Source: a virus
Reading direction: 5' to 3' (one strand)
DNA: 57,330 nt
Virus record (IMG/VR): IMGVR_UViG_3300027833_001471
Location: 1-57,330 of that record
In this document: positions 7,739-15,956 of the stretch, piece after piece
Layout of the letters: each line of letters starts with the position of its first letter
Position numbering within the stretch: the stretch's first letter is position 1
The notes under the pieces: model-generated
What the model was told of the DNA's origin: nothing
The model's input: the letters and a program-made list of their open reading frames with translations, nothing else
Database searches by the model: none
Position numbers and translations under genes: made by a program

Positions 7739-8140
7739 ATGACCTTCACCTATTGCGACGATTTAATCTCCGACTTCCACAAAGATGTGTATGGTTACCG
7801 CCCACGTGAAAGTTTTTGGAATGAATGGGAAACCCTTACCCCAACCCAAAAGCAAACAATTTGGGATGAGTATGATCGTGTCAGTGAACTTCAAGTGATT
7901 GAAACCAAAGCGCAAGAAGAGCGTGACGTTGCTAAGTTTGAAGATCGTGTTCAAGATGTTATCAATATCGGCGCGGGTAATCGTAAGACTGCCTTGAAGT
8001 GGATCGCTGATAGCGAAACTTTCTACCACGGACAAGATGTTGAGCATTTTGTGTGGCAACAAGGTATCCTTTTCACAGGATATGGCAAACAACTAATCAA
8101 AGATTTATTAGAAGTTGTTAAGTACAAGGAGTACGCATAA
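7739..8140 (+). CDS. Phage hypothetical protein
   Basis: 133 residues, helical, Trp-rich (RESFWNEWETLTPTQKQTIW), resembling conserved hypotheticals of marine T4-like phages but with no known function. RBS GAAAGGACG. Its TAA overlaps the next ATG (TAATG). Confidence 0.75.
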   Translation: MTFTYCDDLISDFHKDVYGYRPRESFWNEWETLTPTQKQTIWDEYDRVSELQVIETKAQEERDVAKFEDRVQDVINIGAGNRKTALKWIADSETFYHGQDVEHFVWQQGILFTGYGKQLIKDLLEVVKYKEYA

Positions 8141-8340
8141 TGGAAGTTAAAGTATATAAGCATAAAATTGATCTGAATACAGTACACACTTTTGGGTCTT
8201 ATGGGTGCAACCTATACACGCAAGATGGAGAGTTCGTTGAGGCTCGTGTGTTCCATATGATGTCAGGTCAGATGTTCCACAATGAAATTCGTGAGATCGC
8301 TCAGTTTGAAAAGCTACGAGTGGAGTCTCTAGCTTACTAA
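8140..8340 (+). CDS. Small hypothetical protein
   Basis: 66 residues, alpha/beta, no family recognised. Coupled to the upstream gene by TAATG; followed after its stop by a strong early promoter. Confidence 0.7.
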   Translation: MEVKVYKHKIDLNTVHTFGSYGCNLYTQDGEFVEARVFHMMSGQMFHNEIREIAQFEKLRVESLAY

Positions 8341-8343
8341 AAC

Positions 8344-8372
8344 TTGACAAATCGCACTTTTTGTGGTATCAT
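8344..8372 (+). promoter_or_regulatory. Sigma70-type early promoter
   Basis: TTGACA 8344-8349, 17-base spacer, TATCAT 8367-8372, upstream of the 27-residue frame and the ABC-GNAT gene. Confidence 0.7.
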
Positions 8373-8405
8373 AAATTAATAGGTTCTAGTAATGGAATAG
8401 GTAAT

Positions 8406-8489
8406 ATGATAGATAAAGCTAATACTATAGGAGACTTGATTATTAATTATTTAAGATTTATATCTCCTTATGATAAGGATAAACAATGA
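8406..8489 (+). CDS. Possible 27-residue leader peptide
   Basis: ATG 8406 to TGA 8489 overlaps the ATG of the ABC-GNAT gene (ATGA). It lies just after the 8344 promoter. It may be a leader that couples translation of the larger gene; no motif seen. Confidence 0.4.
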   Translation: MIDKANTIGDLIINYLRFISPYDKDKQ

Positions 8490-9559
8490 AGGTTACAGTT
8501 GTTCAAGATGACATTACATCTGAGATTAGTCGTATTATGGACTATGAGTTTGATGGTACTACTACGTTCTATCCTCATGAGTTCAGTGCTATTGATCGTG
8601 AGACTACGCTTAAAGACTTTGGTGTTGGTTTGATTGTGGGACCTTCTGGTTCTGGTAAGACAACTTTACTTAAAGAGTTTGGTCAAGAGGTTGAACCTGT
8701 TTGGGATGGTGACAAATCTATTGCTTCTCATTTCAAGGATATTGATGATGTGCAAGATCGTTTAGGTGCTGTTGGGTTTAACAGTATCCCTTCTTGGTTG
8801 CGTCCTTATCATGTTCTTTCCAATGGTGAACAGTTTCGTGCTAGGTTGGCTAGACAGTTAGATAGTAATATCGTTGTTGATGAGTTCACATCTGTTATTG
8901 ACAGAGACGTTGCTAAGAGTTGTTCTAATGCTATTAGTCGTTACGTTAAAAGAAACAATTTAAAGAATATTGTATTTTCATCTTGTCATTATGACATCAT
9001 TGAGTGGTTGCAACCAGATTGGGTTTTTGACACTCATACTGGTAAGCTGACCACAAGGGGGTATCATCGGCCAGACATTGTTTTGGAAATCTTACCTTGC
9101 ACCAGAGACATCTGGACGATCTTCAGCGACCACCACTATCTCGACGGAAACATTCACTCAGGTGCATCATGTTGGATTGCAGTCTGGAACGACAGACTTG
9201 TCGGATTTCTTTCTAGCTTAAGCATGCCTTCTGGCAGTTTGAAGAATGCTTGGCGAGGTCATCGTACCGTCGTTTTGCCAGAGTTTCAAGGTTTGGGGAT
9301 TGGTGCTAGAATGACAGAAGCTATGGGAGAATTACACTTAATAGAAGGTAAAAGATATTTTACAAAAACGGCTCACCCTAGATTGGGAGAGTTTCGGAAT
9401 AATTCTGATAAATGGCGTGGTACATCTAAGAATGGCGTCGCACGTTTAGATTACAATACCAATGACAGTACCTTTGGTGGGTTTGCTGGTGGCTTACAAA
9501 AACATATGAACAGAATGTGCTATTCGCACGAGTATATCGGACTTGCTTCTAAAGCATAA
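8486..9559 (+). CDS. ABC-ATPase/GNAT fusion protein
   Basis: 357 residues with two domains. The N-terminal ABC-type ATPase has Walker A GPSGSGKTT (~52-60), a degenerate signature LSNGEQFRARLA and Walker B IVVDEFTS. The C-terminal half is a GNAT acyltransferase, seen in RGHRTVVLPEFQGLGIGARM, the acetyl-CoA-binding segment. No membrane partner is present, so it is not a transporter. Such fusions occur in phages and prophages, where the acceptor is unknown. It precedes the heme genes; the 36-base gap carries a CATAAATA box. Confidence 0.85.
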   Translation: MKVTVVQDDITSEISRIMDYEFDGTTTFYPHEFSAIDRETTLKDFGVGLIVGPSGSGKTTLLKEFGQEVEPVWDGDKSIASHFKDIDDVQDRLGAVGFNSIPSWLRPYHVLSNGEQFRARLARQLDSNIVVDEFTSVIDRDVAKSCSNAISRYVKRNNLKNIVFSSCHYDIIEWLQPDWVFDTHTGKLTTRGYHRPDIVLEILPCTRDIWTIFSDHHYLDGNIHSGASCWIAVWNDRLVGFLSSLSMPSGSLKNAWRGHRTVVLPEFQGLGIGARMTEAMGELHLIEGKRYFTKTAHPRLGEFRNNSDKWRGTSKNGVARLDYNTNDSTFGGFAGGLQKHMNRMCYSHEYIGLASKA

Positions 9560-9562
9560 ATA
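9555..9562 (+). promoter_or_regulatory. Possible late-like promoter (CATAAATA) before hemE
   Basis: CATAAATA overlaps the stop codon of the ABC-GNAT gene, 33 bases before hemE, a spacing like the confirmed-looking late boxes at 27732 and 48161. The C in place of T is a deviation. Confidence 0.3.
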
Positions 9563-9595
9563 ATTGACCAACTAAGTTTTTGGAGCAAAGCTAAT

Positions 9596-10573
9596 ATGAA
9601 CGAAAAATTTACAAACGCAATTAACCGTGTCGAACAATCGTGTCCACCTATTTGGATGATGCGTCAAGCAGGTCGATACCAGAGTTCCTACATGCAACTC
9701 AAAGAACAATATAACTTTATGCAAATGTGTAAACTTCCGCAAATAGCGGCTAAGGTTGCTATGTTGCCTATTGATGAATTTGATTTTGATGTTGCTATCT
9801 TGTTTAGTGACATTCTTTGGCATGTCGAAGGATTGGGTCTTCCATTGGCGTTTGATCCTAGCCCAAAGTTTGAATTTCATTTATCCGAAGAAAATTACAA
9901 GAACCACATGTGTATTGAGACAGCAATGGAACACATAAACTTCCAAAAGGTTGCATTGGAAACCACAAGAGATATGTTGCCCAGTAGAAAAAGTTTGATT
10001 GGGTTTGTTGGCGGTCCTTGGAGTCTTCTTAACTATGCTTTAGGAGATAATAAGGTATCACTTGAGTTCAAAACGATGTATTTGAATGATGTTATTATTC
10101 CTCTTATGGCTAGAAGTATCAGAGCGCAGAAGTTAGCAGGTGCTGAGGTAGTCATGATCTTTGACAGTGGTTTGCATAATATGTCTAAAATATATTATGA
10201 GAACAAGTATCTCCCAATGATGGAACAGTTATCCGCAATCGGAAAAGTGGGTTACTACACACGTGATTTGCCTAATGGTTCTTTACCTAAAGTTAAGAAA
10301 ATGGAATGGGCTGGTATTGGTATCGACTCCACCCAAGACTTGGTAAAAACTTTGAAGACACATACCAATGGGTTTGTCCAAGGCAATTTTGACGAACAGC
10401 ATATGTTATTGGATACTAAACTTTATCATTATGAATTAGATAAATGGTTAGAAAGTTTGGATGGTGTTGACACCACTGGTTGGGTATGTGGATTGGGTCA
10501 TGGTATTCACAAACACACTCCAACAGATCACATAAAATACTTTATTAATCAAGTAAGGGATAAGTTTGAATAA
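9596..10573 (+). CDS. hemE: Uroporphyrinogen decarboxylase HemE
   Basis: Decarboxylates uroporphyrinogen III to coproporphyrinogen III, cytosolic. PIWMMRQAGRY (R23, R27 substrate binding), ILFSDIL with catalytic Asp72, GFVGGPWSLL, and CGLGHGIHKHTP, the HemE C-terminal signature in altered form. 325 residues compares with about 340-350 in bacteria. First gene of a tight hemE-hemF-hemC set joined by TAATG overlaps. Key residues are all present, so an active enzyme is likely. Heme genes are unusual in phages; this is an auxiliary metabolic gene. Confidence 0.95.
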   Translation: MNEKFTNAINRVEQSCPPIWMMRQAGRYQSSYMQLKEQYNFMQMCKLPQIAAKVAMLPIDEFDFDVAILFSDILWHVEGLGLPLAFDPSPKFEFHLSEENYKNHMCIETAMEHINFQKVALETTRDMLPSRKSLIGFVGGPWSLLNYALGDNKVSLEFKTMYLNDVIIPLMARSIRAQKLAGAEVVMIFDSGLHNMSKIYYENKYLPMMEQLSAIGKVGYYTRDLPNGSLPKVKKMEWAGIGIDSTQDLVKTLKTHTNGFVQGNFDEQHMLLDTKLYHYELDKWLESLDGVDTTGWVCGLGHGIHKHTPTDHIKYFINQVRDKFE

Positions 10574-11370
10574 TGTTTGACGATTATGCGGCTTGGTTTA
10601 AAACCTTGCAGAATGATATATGTGACACCGTAGAAGACATTGAATGGGATACTTGTTATAACATGGAAGAGCATAAGAGTCCGACCAAAGAAGGTTGGAC
10701 TCAAATGCATAAAACGATCAGAGGCGATGTAATTGAAAAAGGTACTGTTAATTTCAGTAAAATCAATTCGTCGTTCGATCCTAAGTTCGCAAGTGAAATA
10801 CCTGGGACTGAAGAAAACAATGATTACCAAGCAACTGGTATTAGCGTTGTTCTGCATCCAAAAAACCCCCACGTACCAGCGATGCACTTTAATACACGAT
10901 ACATCAAGACATCAACCAAGGAATGGTTTGGTGGTGGAATGGATGTTACGCCCTGCTTGCCTTTCAATACGGAAGCTTATCATGACGTATTGAAAGAGAT
11001 GTGTGATAAACACGACGAAGCTTATTACCCAAAGTTTAAACAAGCCTGTGATGAATACTTCTTTATTCCACATCGTAATGAAATGCGTGGTGTTGGTGGG
11101 ATATTTTTTGAGTACCACGATCCAAAAGATATGAGTTTTGACTTCGTTAAGGATGTGGGACGAACATTTAATTATCTAGTCAAACATATTACAAATGATT
11201 TGTCTGACCTTTCCTATACTGATGAAGCTAGAAGAATACTAGAAGTTAAGCGTGGACGCTATGTAGAGTTCAATCTGTTGTACGATAGAGGAACAAGATT
11301 TGGTTTCAAAACAGGGGGCAACATGGAAGCTATTCTCATGACACTTCCCCCAAAAGTTAGGTGGGAATAA
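10573..11370 (+). CDS. hemF: Aerobic coproporphyrinogen III oxidase HemF
   Basis: Oxygen-dependent conversion of coproporphyrinogen III to protoporphyrinogen IX. Visible family blocks: VPAMHFNTRYI, WFGGGMDVTPC, FIPHRNEMRGVGGIFF, and the C-terminal RGRYVEFNLLYDRGTRFGF. 265 residues, slightly shorter than bacterial HemF (about 300), the difference being mostly N-terminal. Overlaps hemE and hemC by one base (TAATG), indicating translational coupling. The O2-dependent form suits an aerobic surface-ocean host. Confidence 0.96.
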   Translation: MFDDYAAWFKTLQNDICDTVEDIEWDTCYNMEEHKSPTKEGWTQMHKTIRGDVIEKGTVNFSKINSSFDPKFASEIPGTEENNDYQATGISVVLHPKNPHVPAMHFNTRYIKTSTKEWFGGGMDVTPCLPFNTEAYHDVLKEMCDKHDEAYYPKFKQACDEYFFIPHRNEMRGVGGIFFEYHDPKDMSFDFVKDVGRTFNYLVKHITNDLSDLSYTDEARRILEVKRGRYVEFNLLYDRGTRFGFKTGGNMEAILMTLPPKVRWE

Positions 11371-12107
11371 TGAAGATAGGCGTAAGAGGTAGTGACCTTG
11401 CATTAGCATATGCTGAGAGAGCCTGTAAGGAGCTACAGTGCGACACAGAGGTAGTAATCATCCAAACTGATGGTGATTTGAACCCTAACACTCCTATCCA
11501 CGAGATAGGTGGTAAGGGTGTATTCTGTAATGCTATTGAATATGCCTTAGTGCAAGGTATCATTGATGTTGGTGTTCATAGCTTAAAAGACATGCCCGGT
11601 GATATCGAACACCCTGATCTTGTTGTTGCATCTTATCTAAAGCGCAATAACCCACACGATGTATTGATAGGTAATGTGTTTGAAGGTTGTGTGATTGGTA
11701 CAAGCAGTCCACGAAGAAAAGAACAAATACAAGAATTGTATGGTCATTTGAACGTAGAGATAAAACCTATTAGAGGAAACATAGACACACGTTTACAGAA
11801 ACTTGACGATAAAGAGTACGATGCAATTATCTTAGCAAAAGCTGGTTTAGATGCTCTTGATATATCTAGGATATGCAAACCCTTAGATATCATACCAGCA
11901 GTTGGTCAAGGAACTACTGTATTGCAGTGTAGAAAAGATGATGTTGAAACTATAGAACTTGTTTCTAAAACAAATGATGATCTAACCATGAGACAGTCTT
12001 TCTTAGAAAGAGCATTGCTAAAAGGTATTATGGGAGACTGTAGTACATCAGTTGCCGCCTTTGCTTATGATGATGCGCCCATTAAAATGGATGTTGTTTA
12101 TTATTGA
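11370..12107 (+). CDS. hemC: Porphobilinogen deaminase HemC, short C-terminus
   Basis: Condenses four porphobilinogens to hydroxymethylbilane. Start taken at ATG 11370 (TAATG overlap, AGGTGGGA ribosome site) rather than GTG 11361. Motifs: VRGSDLAL, VHSLKDMP with catalytic Asp74, IGTSSPRR, IRGNIDTRL, AVGQG, and Cys224 in MGDCSTSV, which would carry the dipyrromethane cofactor. At 245 residues it ends about 20 residues after the cofactor Cys, so most of domain 3 (usually about 60-80 residues) is missing. Activity is plausible but uncertain. Confidence 0.93.
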   Translation: MKIGVRGSDLALAYAERACKELQCDTEVVIIQTDGDLNPNTPIHEIGGKGVFCNAIEYALVQGIIDVGVHSLKDMPGDIEHPDLVVASYLKRNNPHDVLIGNVFEGCVIGTSSPRRKEQIQELYGHLNVEIKPIRGNIDTRLQKLDDKEYDAIILAKAGLDALDISRICKPLDIIPAVGQGTTVLQCRKDDVETIELVSKTNDDLTMRQSFLERALLKGIMGDCSTSVAAFAYDDAPIKMDVVYY

Positions 12108-12132
12108 CAACTTCATGACTTCATGATATGAT
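12104..12132 (+). promoter_or_regulatory. Sigma70-type early promoter of the modification genes
   Basis: TTGACA 12104-12109 overlapping the hemC stop, 17-base spacer, TATGAT 12127-12132. It drives the Mom-like gene and the methyltransferase. Confidence 0.7.
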
Positions 12133-12183
12133 ATAGAGATCATAAACGTAATATATGATTTGTAAGTCATAAGGAAGATTGTC

Positions 12184-12819
12184 ATGAGCGTTACGGATTA
12201 CACCGTATCACCAATAACTATACAAGAAGCTACACCGTTTGTTGTTGATTGGCATTACTCCAAGAATACGAATGGCTTGGCTACTCGTTTCTGTTTCGGT
12301 CTTTTCGATGGAACTGAAATGATTGGTGTTATGATATATGCGTATCTAGGCATGGCAAGTGTTTGGAAGAAGTATGGGGAAGTTGAAACAGACGTTGTTG
12401 AATTAAGACGATTGTGCTGTATTGATGACACCCCTAAGAACACGGAGAGTTACTTCATAGCTCAGACTATTAATTGGTTGAGGCAGAATACAGATTGTAA
12501 AGTTGTTGTCAGTTATGCTGACAGTATGCAAGGGCATGTAGGCACTATATACTATGCATCAAACTTTTACTATTTGGGTATGACTGCAAAGGGTAGATCG
12601 ATAAGGATTAAAGGTAATGATCGTCTGTATCACGAAAAGACAATACGGACTTACTACACACCTAAGAATGGCGAGAGGCGTCTTAAACCATACGCACAAA
12701 AGATTAAGGAACAGCTAGAGAACGGCGAAGCAGAATACGTTCATAGTAAAGGCAAACACATATTCGTATATCCTCTCAATAAGAAGGAAAGACGGAAGTA
12801 TAAAATGAAAGCAACTTAG
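12184..12819 (+). CDS. Mom-like DNA modification protein (GNAT superfamily)
   Basis: 211 residues resembling phage Mu Mom, which converts adenine to N6-carbamoylmethyladenine and blocks restriction. Shared features: HYSKN near the N-terminus, a 'VELRRLCCIDDTPKNTES' block like Mom's 'ELNRFWLSDE.PKNSES', and VVSYADSMQGHVGTIYYASNF, the strongest match to Mom ('ISYADG.Q...GTIY.A..F'). Start ATG 12184 follows an AAGGAAG site. The neighbouring methyltransferase supports an anti-restriction role. The exact base modification is unproven. Confidence 0.8.
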   Translation: MSVTDYTVSPITIQEATPFVVDWHYSKNTNGLATRFCFGLFDGTEMIGVMIYAYLGMASVWKKYGEVETDVVELRRLCCIDDTPKNTESYFIAQTINWLRQNTDCKVVVSYADSMQGHVGTIYYASNFYYLGMTAKGRSIRIKGNDRLYHEKTIRTYYTPKNGERRLKPYAQKIKEQLENGEAEYVHSKGKHIFVYPLNKKERRKYKMKAT

Positions 12820-12820
12820 A

Positions 12821-14413
12821 ATGACTGATGTGAAACTTATGCTAGGCAATTGCTTAGATCGACTTAAAGACCTTGATGATAATTCTGTGGATAGTATCGT
12901 TACTGATCCACCTTATGGAATTGATTTCATGGGTAAGAAATGGGATTACGATGTTCCGTCCACAGAGATTTGGGAACAAGCAATGAGAGTTCTCAAACCA
13001 GGTGGTTATCTTCTAGCATTTGCTGGTACACGTACACAGCATCGCATGGCAGTTCGTATTGAAGATGCTGGTTTCGAAATCAGGGATATGATCGCTTGGG
13101 TATATGGTAGTGGATTTCCTAAGTCACATAATGTTAGTAAGGCTATTGATAAGCATAGTGAGAAACCAGAAACAAATGAAAAAATAATTGAATTGAAAAC
13201 CCAACTTATTGAAATGTTTGATCAGTGTGTGTTGACCAGAAAGAAAATAGATGAAAAATGTGGTTTTCGTGCTAGTAACTATTTGACACTTCCTTCTGAA
13301 ACTAAAAAATATGATCCATGGGTTAATATACTACCGTCACATGACAAATGGAAAATAATAAAAGAAGTTATTGGCGCTAAAGATGATTTGGATATTGATA
13401 CCTTGTATAATGATATTGAACGTGAAGTAATTGGAACACAGACAAAAGCAAGAAGCACAAGTGGTAAATCAGCATTACCCACAGTTGGTGGTGATGTCAT
13501 ATACGAAACTTGGACAATAACTGCGCCCGCTACTGATGCCGCAAAACAATGGGAAGGTTGGGGTACAGCACTCAAACCTGCCCTAGAACCTATTACAGTT
13601 GCTAGAAAACCATTAGGGGAAAAGACCGTTGCCGCTAATGTTTTGAAGTATGGCACAGGTGGTATCAATATTGATGCTAGTCGTATTCCTACTAATCCTG
13701 ATGTTGATGATGCACGACTTGGTGGGAATGGTTCTTGGAAAACGGATGGAATGGCGGTAAATGCGTATGGTAAGTTCGCAGGAACCGAAAACACTTCATC
13801 TGAGCAAGGTCGTTTCCCTACCAATCTTATTCACGATGGTTCTGAGGAAGTCACGAGTGGATTTCCTGATACTAAGGGTAGGTCAAATAAGGGATCAAGC
13901 AGTTCAACCAAAGTGGATGGCGGGGGTGTGGTATATGGAAAATACACTGGAGAACTGGAATGTGGCACATCCGCTAACCGTGACCCTATCGGTTTTCAAG
14001 AAGGTTCTGCCGCACGTTTCTTCTATGTACCAAAGACATCTAAGAAAGATCGTAATAATGGGCTAGAGAACTTTACACCAAAGGCTACAGCATCATCTGA
14101 GTTCAGACCAAATCATGCAGAGAAAGCAGACAACGGTGAAGATGGCAATCCATATGGACGTTGGACGCCTACACAGAACAACCACCCTACTGTGAAGCCC
14201 ACAGACCTTATGCGCTACCTTGTGACTATGGTGACGCCAAAAGGTGGCACAACCCTTGATCCGTTCATGGGTAGTGGTTCTACAGGACGTGGCGCAAAGT
14301 TAGGTGGGTTCAACTTTATCGGCATTGAGTTAGATGAAAACTACTTGGAGATTGCAAAGGCTAGGATTGATGCCATATCTACTGAGGTTACGCTAGAAGA
14401 ATTTTTTAAGTAA
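12821..14413 (+). CDS. Site-specific DNA methyltransferase (N4-C/N6-A, beta-type order)
   Basis: SAM-dependent amino-methyltransferase. The catalytic motif IV TDPPYG is at residues 28-33, while the SAM-binding motif I (TLDPFMGSGSTGRGA) lies near the C-terminus, the order of the beta class that includes CcrM. About 300 residues between them are long and low in conservation, probably target recognition. 530 residues is large for the class. Target unknown; possible GANTC methylation would be of interest because this genome's early promoters carry GANTC. Directly follows the Mom-like gene. Confidence 0.9.
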   Translation: MTDVKLMLGNCLDRLKDLDDNSVDSIVTDPPYGIDFMGKKWDYDVPSTEIWEQAMRVLKPGGYLLAFAGTRTQHRMAVRIEDAGFEIRDMIAWVYGSGFPKSHNVSKAIDKHSEKPETNEKIIELKTQLIEMFDQCVLTRKKIDEKCGFRASNYLTLPSETKKYDPWVNILPSHDKWKIIKEVIGAKDDLDIDTLYNDIEREVIGTQTKARSTSGKSALPTVGGDVIYETWTITAPATDAAKQWEGWGTALKPALEPITVARKPLGEKTVAANVLKYGTGGINIDASRIPTNPDVDDARLGGNGSWKTDGMAVNAYGKFAGTENTSSEQGRFPTNLIHDGSEEVTSGFPDTKGRSNKGSSSSTKVDGGGVVYGKYTGELECGTSANRDPIGFQEGSAARFFYVPKTSKKDRNNGLENFTPKATASSEFRPNHAEKADNGEDGNPYGRWTPTQNNHPTVKPTDLMRYLVTMVTPKGGTTLDPFMGSGSTGRGAKLGGFNFIGIELDENYLEIAKARIDAISTEVTLEEFFK

Positions 14414-14420
14414 AAAGTTC

Positions 14421-14449
14421 TTGACACGAAAAAAGAATCGTTCTATACT
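14421..14449 (+). promoter_or_regulatory. Sigma70-type early promoter with GANTC in spacer
   Basis: TTGACA 14421-14426, 17-base spacer with GAATC at spacer positions 9-13, TATACT 14444-14449. Confidence 0.75.
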
Positions 14450-14476
14450 GAGTTCTGTAAAACGAAAGGAAATATT

Positions 14477-14773
14477 ATGAATAAATGGATATATGATTGT
14501 TGGAATGTAGTAATGGATCACGAAAAGAATCCACTAAGCAACATTCCTGACTTTGCTACACGACATATGATTATGCAAGTTCTTGCATGGATGTGGTGTA
14601 TTACATTTGCTATTATTGTAGGTAGCATGTGGGCAGGAGTAATTAGTATGATGTTACATGCATTAGTATTAGCCGCAATTGCAGTAACAGTAGCAACATT
14701 TGAAACAGCGAAGCGTAAACCAAATGTATTTGGGGCATACAATGGTCGTGCCAATGGGGGAGAACATGAGTAA
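14477..14773 (+). CDS. Conserved-looking phage membrane protein
   Basis: 98 residues: a short N-terminal helix (WIYDCWNVVMDHE), two membrane spans (~35-55 and ~60-78) and a Gly/Asn-rich tail. It looks like membrane proteins of T4-like marine phages with a 'YDCWN.VM.HE.NPL' opening. Function unknown. GAAAGGAAAT ribosome site. Confidence 0.75.
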   Translation: MNKWIYDCWNVVMDHEKNPLSNIPDFATRHMIMQVLAWMWCITFAIIVGSMWAGVISMMLHALVLAAIAVTVATFETAKRKPNVFGAYNGRANGGEHE

Positions 14774-15020
14774 ATTTGAAGTACACAAACCACACAAGAT
14801 GCTTGATTGGCTAGAAGGTGAAATGACCGATTGGGCTATTGGATTGGTGACAGAACATTTTGGTGTCGAAGAAGTTGACACAATGTCTCGTGAACAGATC
14901 GATGAAGTAATCGCTGAGTGGGAAAACCTACTAAATCAAAATGGTTATGATTGGTTAGCGCTTGGTTTGCGAAATGCAATTGGCATTTGGGAAAACGAGA
15001 ACGACGAATATATTATTTAA
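14766..15020 (+). CDS. Small acidic hypothetical protein
   Basis: 84 residues from ATG 14766 (GGGGGAGAAC upstream), overlapping the end of the membrane-protein gene. Acidic and Trp-rich, no family. Its stop overlaps the stop of the convergent IscA-like gene by four bases. Confidence 0.7.
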   Translation: MSKFEVHKPHKMLDWLEGEMTDWAIGLVTEHFGVEEVDTMSREQIDEVIAEWENLLNQNGYDWLALGLRNAIGIWENENDEYII

Positions 15021-15301
15021 ACAGCAAAACTCTCACCGCAACCGCACGAAGCTGTTGCGTTGGGATTAACTACCTTGAGGTAGCTACCACCTAGTTCCTC
15101 AACGTAGTCAATGGTACAACCGAAGATGAACATCTCTGCCATGGGATCAAGCCACAGATTTTCAACAGTGGGTTCCTTATCGGTAACTCCCCACTCATAT
15201 TGAAAACCAGAACAACCACCACCTTTTACATTAAGTGATACGTTTGGCTTTCCTGCCTTTGCTAAGTACGCTTTCGCGTTATCTGTGACTTGAATGTTCA
15301 T
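15017..15301 (-). CDS. A-type iron-sulfur carrier (IscA/ErpA/HesB family)
   Basis: 94 residues with the three invariant cysteines: C30 in GGGCSGF and C86/C88 in SCGCGESF. These bind a labile Fe-S cluster handed to apo-proteins. The overall length and 'LNVKGGGCSGFQY' are typical. HesB-like genes occur in cyanophages. Here it could help mature the three radical SAM proteins or the ferredoxin needed by the bilin reductase. Starts immediately after the stop of the small membrane gene at 15302 (TAAATG). Confidence 0.93.
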   Translation of the reverse strand: MNIQVTDNAKAYLAKAGKPNVSLNVKGGGCSGFQYEWGVTDKEPTVENLWLDPMAEMFIFGCTIDYVEELGGSYLKVVNPNATASCGCGESFAV

Positions 15302-15454
15302 TTATTCAGACTTCCAAATCGTCCATGCACCATAGACAATCATGCCATATGCTACTAGACTTACTGGTGCTAATACCATTGCGATACCTGTGCCAATTAG
15401 CACGGCTCCGTCCAATGATGTACGCTCAGTACATCTGTTTTTAATCCAATTCAT
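15302..15454 (-). CDS. Small two-span membrane protein
   Basis: 50 residues. N-terminus NRCTERTSLDGAVLIGTG, then two hydrophobic stretches. A protein with the same 'NRCTERTSLDG.VLI' opening is familiar from T4-like cyanophages. RBS AGGAGAAAAACT. Its TAA abuts the IscA-like ATG, so the pair is probably co-translated. Confidence 0.75.
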   Translation of the reverse strand: MNWIKNRCTERTSLDGAVLIGTGIAMVLAPVSLVAYGMIVYGAWTIWKSE

Positions 15455-15489
15455 AGTTTTTCTCCTAGTTTTTTATTGTTAACATAATG

Positions 15490-15840
15490 TTAATCAATTG
15501 CCACTATATTAGGCGATAAGCCTTCTTTCTTAGTCAGCGTTACCGCTTTTGCGCTATAACGTGGCTGTCCGTCATCTTTATTGACGAAGTAACTATATTT
15601 ATAAGGATTGTAAGTTACCGATGTCCCATTTTGAATGGTTTCTGTCGGTTCTACAAGTGTGCCTCTGATGAAAGCATGTACATTCTTTCTACCCTCACGA
15701 AGCACTTTTGCTCTGCCAGATGGCTGAACAGCAAATGTTGCGTCTTCTAGTTGGACGTCATATGTGTGGGCAATTACTTTACCCTTATGCCTTACACTAA
15801 ACAAGTTCTTGTGTAGATTGTAGTAAACTTCAACACGCAT
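15490..15840 (-). CDS. Phage hypothetical protein
   Basis: 116 residues, mainly beta-strand pattern (VEVYYNLHKNLFSVRHKGKVIAHTYDV), basic, no family recognised. First gene after a leftward sigma70-type promoter at 15897-15869 and heads the 15.8-15.0 kb leftward set. AAAGGATG ribosome site. Confidence 0.75.
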   Translation of the reverse strand: MRVEVYYNLHKNLFSVRHKGKVIAHTYDVQLEDATFAVQPSGRAKVLREGRKNVHAFIRGTLVEPTETIQNGTSVTYNPYKYSYFVNKDDGQPRYSAKAVTLTKKEGLSPNIVAID

Positions 15841-15868
15841 TAGTACATCCTTTATTTGTTATCAAAAC

Positions 15869-15897
15869 ACTTTAATCGATAAACAAACTAATGTCAA
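15869..15897 (-). promoter_or_regulatory. Leftward sigma70-type promoter
   Basis: Minus-strand TTGACA at 15897-15892, 17-base spacer, TAAAGT at 15874-15869, upstream of the 116-residue gene. Confidence 0.55.
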
Positions 15898-15956
15898 GAC
15901 ACCAAAAACAGCCATCCTCCATTATATAACATAGGGAGCGGTTGTTTTTGGTGTCT
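15897..15956. terminator. Long perfect hairpin between two leftward genes
   Basis: AGACACCAAAAACA at 15897-15910 pairs perfectly over 14 bases with TGTTTTTGGTGTCT at 15943-15956. The 32-base loop is AT-rich in its centre. It lies just after the stop of the 15955 gene and just before the 15897 promoter, so it probably ends leftward transcription from the lipase/cyclase operon, though a T-run on that side is weak. Confidence 0.55.

Noticed and set aside
9565-9597. TTGACC upstream of hemE as a sigma70 promoter
   Set aside because: The only -10-like sequence would put the transcription start at or past the start codon.
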